This document shows, piece by piece, positions 5,146-7,019 of a stretch of 7,019 nucleotides of DNA; within the stretch, counting starts at the first letter, position 1; the number at the start of each line of letters is the position of its first letter. Origin of the DNA: Candidatus Latescibacterota bacterium (GTDB lineage Bacteria; Latescibacterota; 4484-107); NCBI GenBank assembly GCA_030613045.1, contig JAUWMS010000129.1, forward strand, positions 1-7,019, read 5' to 3'. Under the pieces are notes generated by a model, which saw nothing but the letters and a program-made list of their open reading frames with translations, searched no databases and was not told the DNA's origin. The position numbers and the translations under genes are program-made.

Positions 5146-5742
5146 GTGAATCGACCTGACCTGACCAACGATCTTGTTCACTTTATCCGTGGAGAGACTT
5201 TCGCGGACGCGTTTGAGACTCTGAAGAAGATCCTCTCAGACAAGTTCTTTCTAGGCGGCACAGGCTTCATCAGGGGAGGCCATCGGTGCGTATGCTTTTC
5301 TGAAGCACCTGTTTCTTACTTGGGCTACGCGTTGACTCAACCGTCGACGGGAGTCCGCTATCAGCCCGCAGGTATTCTCGTTTACAAGAGATGGCTGTAC
5401 TCGCTGGGTGGGCGGCCAGTTATTTACCAGAGAGACGCAGAGTATGAGCACTTACCAGAGGGTCATCGCTGGCGTCATGTCAGGTACGAACCAGACGCGG
5501 ACCCGCCAATCGACTTCACATGGGAACGTGAGTGGCGCATCCGAACCCAATTGCTTGACATCAATCCATCGACGGCACGTGTGGTGCTACCTACGCAGGA
5601 AGTATCCGATAGGCTGCATGCCCACCATGAGCAAGAACAGGACTCTCGAGAACAGCAGTATGCGATTATCTTTGACGAGATCATTGCTTGGCAACTTCGT
5701 GAAGACTTTCCTTGGACCATAGTCACCATAGATTCACTGTAA
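5146..5742 (+). CDS. AbiGi/DUF2971-like protein, possible phage-defence component
   Basis: The 198-residue protein has the general plan of the AbiGi and DUF2971-like group: an N-terminal HF motif (residues 12-13), a CVCFSEAP block (48-55), GRPVIY (89-94) and an acidic-basic EREWRIR motif (127-133). Such proteins often occur in defence or toxin-antitoxin settings; some have been compared with ADP-ribosyltransferase folds, but activity here is unknown. No signal peptide or membrane segment is seen, so it should be cytosolic. The start is GTG, chosen for GGAG at 5137-5140 five bases upstream; an overlapping ATG at 5144 runs at once into TGA. It follows a structured, intron-like segment and precedes a nuclease-family gene, a setting that fits mobile defence cargo. 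Family placement is by motif recall and moderate. Confidence 0.6.
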   Translation: MNRPDLTNDLVHFIRGETFADAFETLKKILSDKFFLGGTGFIRGGHRCVCFSEAPVSYLGYALTQPSTGVRYQPAGILVYKRWLYSLGGRPVIYQRDAEYEHLPEGHRWRHVRYEPDADPPIDFTWEREWRIRTQLLDINPSTARVVLPTQEVSDRLHAHHEQEQDSREQQYAIIFDEIIAWQLREDFPWTIVTIDSL

Positions 5743-5899
5743 TCAAGTCCTCGGGATGGCTGAGAGGGCAGTTGACCCCCGCTGCAGCCGACCGCCAACT
5801 GTGCGACAACAAAGCCATTGTGTCATTGGGCGCGAACCGGCGCCATCTCGTTTTCGGACTTTTGAATGAGGCTCCTTGGAAAGGAAGGATGAAGAATAG

Positions 5900-6823
5900 A
5901 TGAAAGATAAACTAAAAAAGCTGATAGGCGTTTTTCCGACTGAAAGGGGCTTCAAAAAAAGAATGCGATTCCATCAGGGATGGTGGAGGGCGTTTGTGCT
6001 TGCTGAAGAACCAGGAGATCACCCTATTCGAACAGGGGAAAGTATCTGCAATACCATTCTGAATGGGCGAGGCGATCCGCAGAAGAACTTCTTGTCTCAA
6101 AAAATATTGGAAGCAGTGGTCCAGACAAAGAAGGAAAGAAAACCTACAAGTTCAGGGATACTTGAAGAAGACAGGTTGTTCAACAATTTATTGTCAAGTC
6201 AACCTCTTTGCTTTAACTTTTTCGGCGAATTGAAAGTAGACACAGAGTTTGCCTTGCAGATTTTGCAGCAATTCTGGCCGGAGTTGACCCAGGTCAAGGA
6301 GGTGATATTTGAATTTGCTCCAGTAAAGAATTATACCAACGACAAATCTGCTTTTGATGTTGCCTTTGAAGTGATGGTCAACGAGCAAAGTGGTCTGATC
6401 GGCCTCGAATGCAAATATACAGATACCTTTTCACACGAAGAATATGGTAAAACCGCGTATCGGCATATTTTCAATGAAAGCGGGAAAAGGGTATTTGCCG
6501 CAGAATATGAAGATTTTATAGCATCGAGATTCAATCAGCTATTCCGAAATCAGTTAATGGCAGAGGCTTTGATACAGAACGACCAATATGATTTTGTGTA
6601 CACCGGATTGTTTTGCCATCAAGATGATAGCAGTGCCCTGCAAACTGGTGCAGAATTTCAAAGTATGTTGAAAAATGGTAGCAACCTCTTTCAGACAATC
6701 ACGTACCAAAATTTTATTGAGAAGACACAGCAGTTAGAGATAGGTTGGAAACGGAGAGAGTTGAGTATGTTGCTATGGGCCAGGTATTGTGGGATTGAGC
6801 TAAGTAAGAATGTTTTTGAGTAA
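5900..6823 (+). CDS. PGN_0703-type PD-(D/E)XK nuclease-family protein
   Basis: The 307-residue protein resembles the PGN_0703 family of putative restriction-like endonucleases. Visible marks are the QPLCFNFFGEL block (101-111), the strand KEVIFEFAP (133-141), SAFDVAFEV (150-158) with the likely metal-binding Asp153, and GLECKY (168-173) with Glu170 and Lys172, giving a D-x16-E-x-K active-site pattern. A full active site suggests DNA cleavage, but specificity is unknown and no methyltransferase is seen in the window. The start ATG is supported by purine-rich AAGGAAGG (5881-5888) and GAAG nearer the start. The gap from the previous gene is 157 bases, so it may have its own promoter. The gene is clearly richer in A and T than the genes before 5018, suggesting separate ancestry. 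The TAA stop overlaps an ATG at 6823. Confidence 0.75.
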   Translation: MKDKLKKLIGVFPTERGFKKRMRFHQGWWRAFVLAEEPGDHPIRTGESICNTILNGRGDPQKNFLSQKILEAVVQTKKERKPTSSGILEEDRLFNNLLSSQPLCFNFFGELKVDTEFALQILQQFWPELTQVKEVIFEFAPVKNYTNDKSAFDVAFEVMVNEQSGLIGLECKYTDTFSHEEYGKTAYRHIFNESGKRVFAAEYEDFIASRFNQLFRNQLMAEALIQNDQYDFVYTGLFCHQDDSSALQTGAEFQSMLKNGSNLFQTITYQNFIEKTQQLEIGWKRRELSMLLWARYCGIELSKNVFE

Positions 6824-6846
6824 TGGCTTGTTCAGAAACGGAGTCT

Positions 6847-6877
6847 TTGCCCTTAACGGGCAAGCTAACCAGGTTAG
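6847..6877. repeat. Two adjacent short hairpins after the nuclease gene
   Basis: TTGCCC-TTAAC-GGGCAA (6847-6863) and CTAACC-A-GGTTAG (6865-6877) are perfect 6-bp inverted repeats one base apart. The second has a one-base centre, so it would act as a DNA palindrome or a stem opened to 5 bp. There is no T-run, so termination is not clear; a protein-binding site is also possible. Confidence 0.55.
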
Positions 6878-6987
6878 GCTCCCAACCGCACTCCGCCCGC
6901 GCCTCGGCAATCGCAGCATCCTCATTCAAGATGAAAGCATTCGCCAACAAGTGGGAAAAATATCGCGGACTTTACTGGGAGGTCCTC

Positions 6988-7019
6988 ATGGTCAATAAAG
7001 AAAAACTGCGCCAGCGATT
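6988..7019 (+). CDS. 5' end of a gene cut by the window end
   Basis: ATG at 6988 is preceded by a strong ribosome binding site, GGGAGG at 6977-6982, five bases away, and starts MVNKEKLRQR before the window ends. The same frame is open upstream, through an ATG at 6931 (MKAFANKWEKYRGLYWEVL) to an ATG at 6823 that overlaps the nuclease stop as TAATG. The true start could therefore be earlier, with translational coupling to the nuclease gene. The product cannot be identified from these residues. Its position suggests it belongs to the same defence-like islet. Confidence 0.5.
   Translation, partial: MVNKEKLRQR

Noticed and set aside
5769..5801. CAGTTG/CAACTG inverted repeat as an operator for the nuclease gene
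   Set aside because: Six-base arms separated by 21 bases with unpaired flanks can arise by chance, and there is no promoter of good quality beside it.
6714..6950. Minus-strand 78-residue gene
   Set aside because: It overlaps the nuclease 3' end by 110 bases and has no clear ribosome binding site. The first part reads fairly well, so it is mentioned as a competing frame but not called.

Overview
The window looks like a piece of a chromosome from an uncultured, probably anaerobic bacterium. I cannot name the phylum. The clues are a bacterial NH3-dependent NAD synthetase, an MvhD/HdrA-type iron-sulfur subunit and a ferredoxin-fused, archaeal-type glutamate synthase, a mix typical of anaerobes that use Hdr-type electron transfer. 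A second clue is a dense load of stereotyped short repeats between, at the ends of, and inside genes.

Layout. Positions 1-33 hold the last codons of an upstream gene. A long inverted repeat (49-129) follows, then nadE (149-934). Positions 931-1190 are a mosaic of three repeat types plus a possible gene remnant. Next comes an mvhD-like gene (1229-1699), whose last codons are repeat sequence, and a composite inverted repeat (1687-1786). The main gene is 1809-5018. It encodes 1069 residues in two tandem modules, each with a 4Fe-4S ferredoxin region, a glutamate-synthase FMN-type barrel and a terminal four-cysteine cluster. The second barrel keeps the canonical motifs; the first has lost most of them. 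Two blocks of about 55 codons made wholly of the genome's repeat families sit in frame in this gene, one between the modules and one inside module 2.

Positions 5008-5095 hold a palindrome over the stop codon and a structured segment resembling part of a group II intron on the minus strand. Beyond this the character changes. An AbiGi/DUF2971-like protein (5146-5742) and an AT-richer PGN_0703-type PD-(D/E)XK nuclease (5900-6823) suggest a small acquired defence-like islet. A further gene begins near 6988 and is cut by the window end.

How the genes may work together (inference): all three genes of the left part run on the plus strand. MvhD normally passes electrons to HdrA, so the MvhD-like protein and the multi-cluster glutamate synthase-like protein may belong to one ferredoxin- or Hdr-linked redox complex. 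No hdrA, glutaminase or GXGXG subunit is present here, so partners would have to be encoded elsewhere. NadE uses ammonia, so a nitrogen link is possible but unproven.

The most unusual feature is the relation between repeats and genes. Heptamer tandem repeats of at least four unrelated sequences occur, they supply the stop codons of nadE and mvhD, and repeat blocks are translated as linkers inside a multi-domain enzyme.
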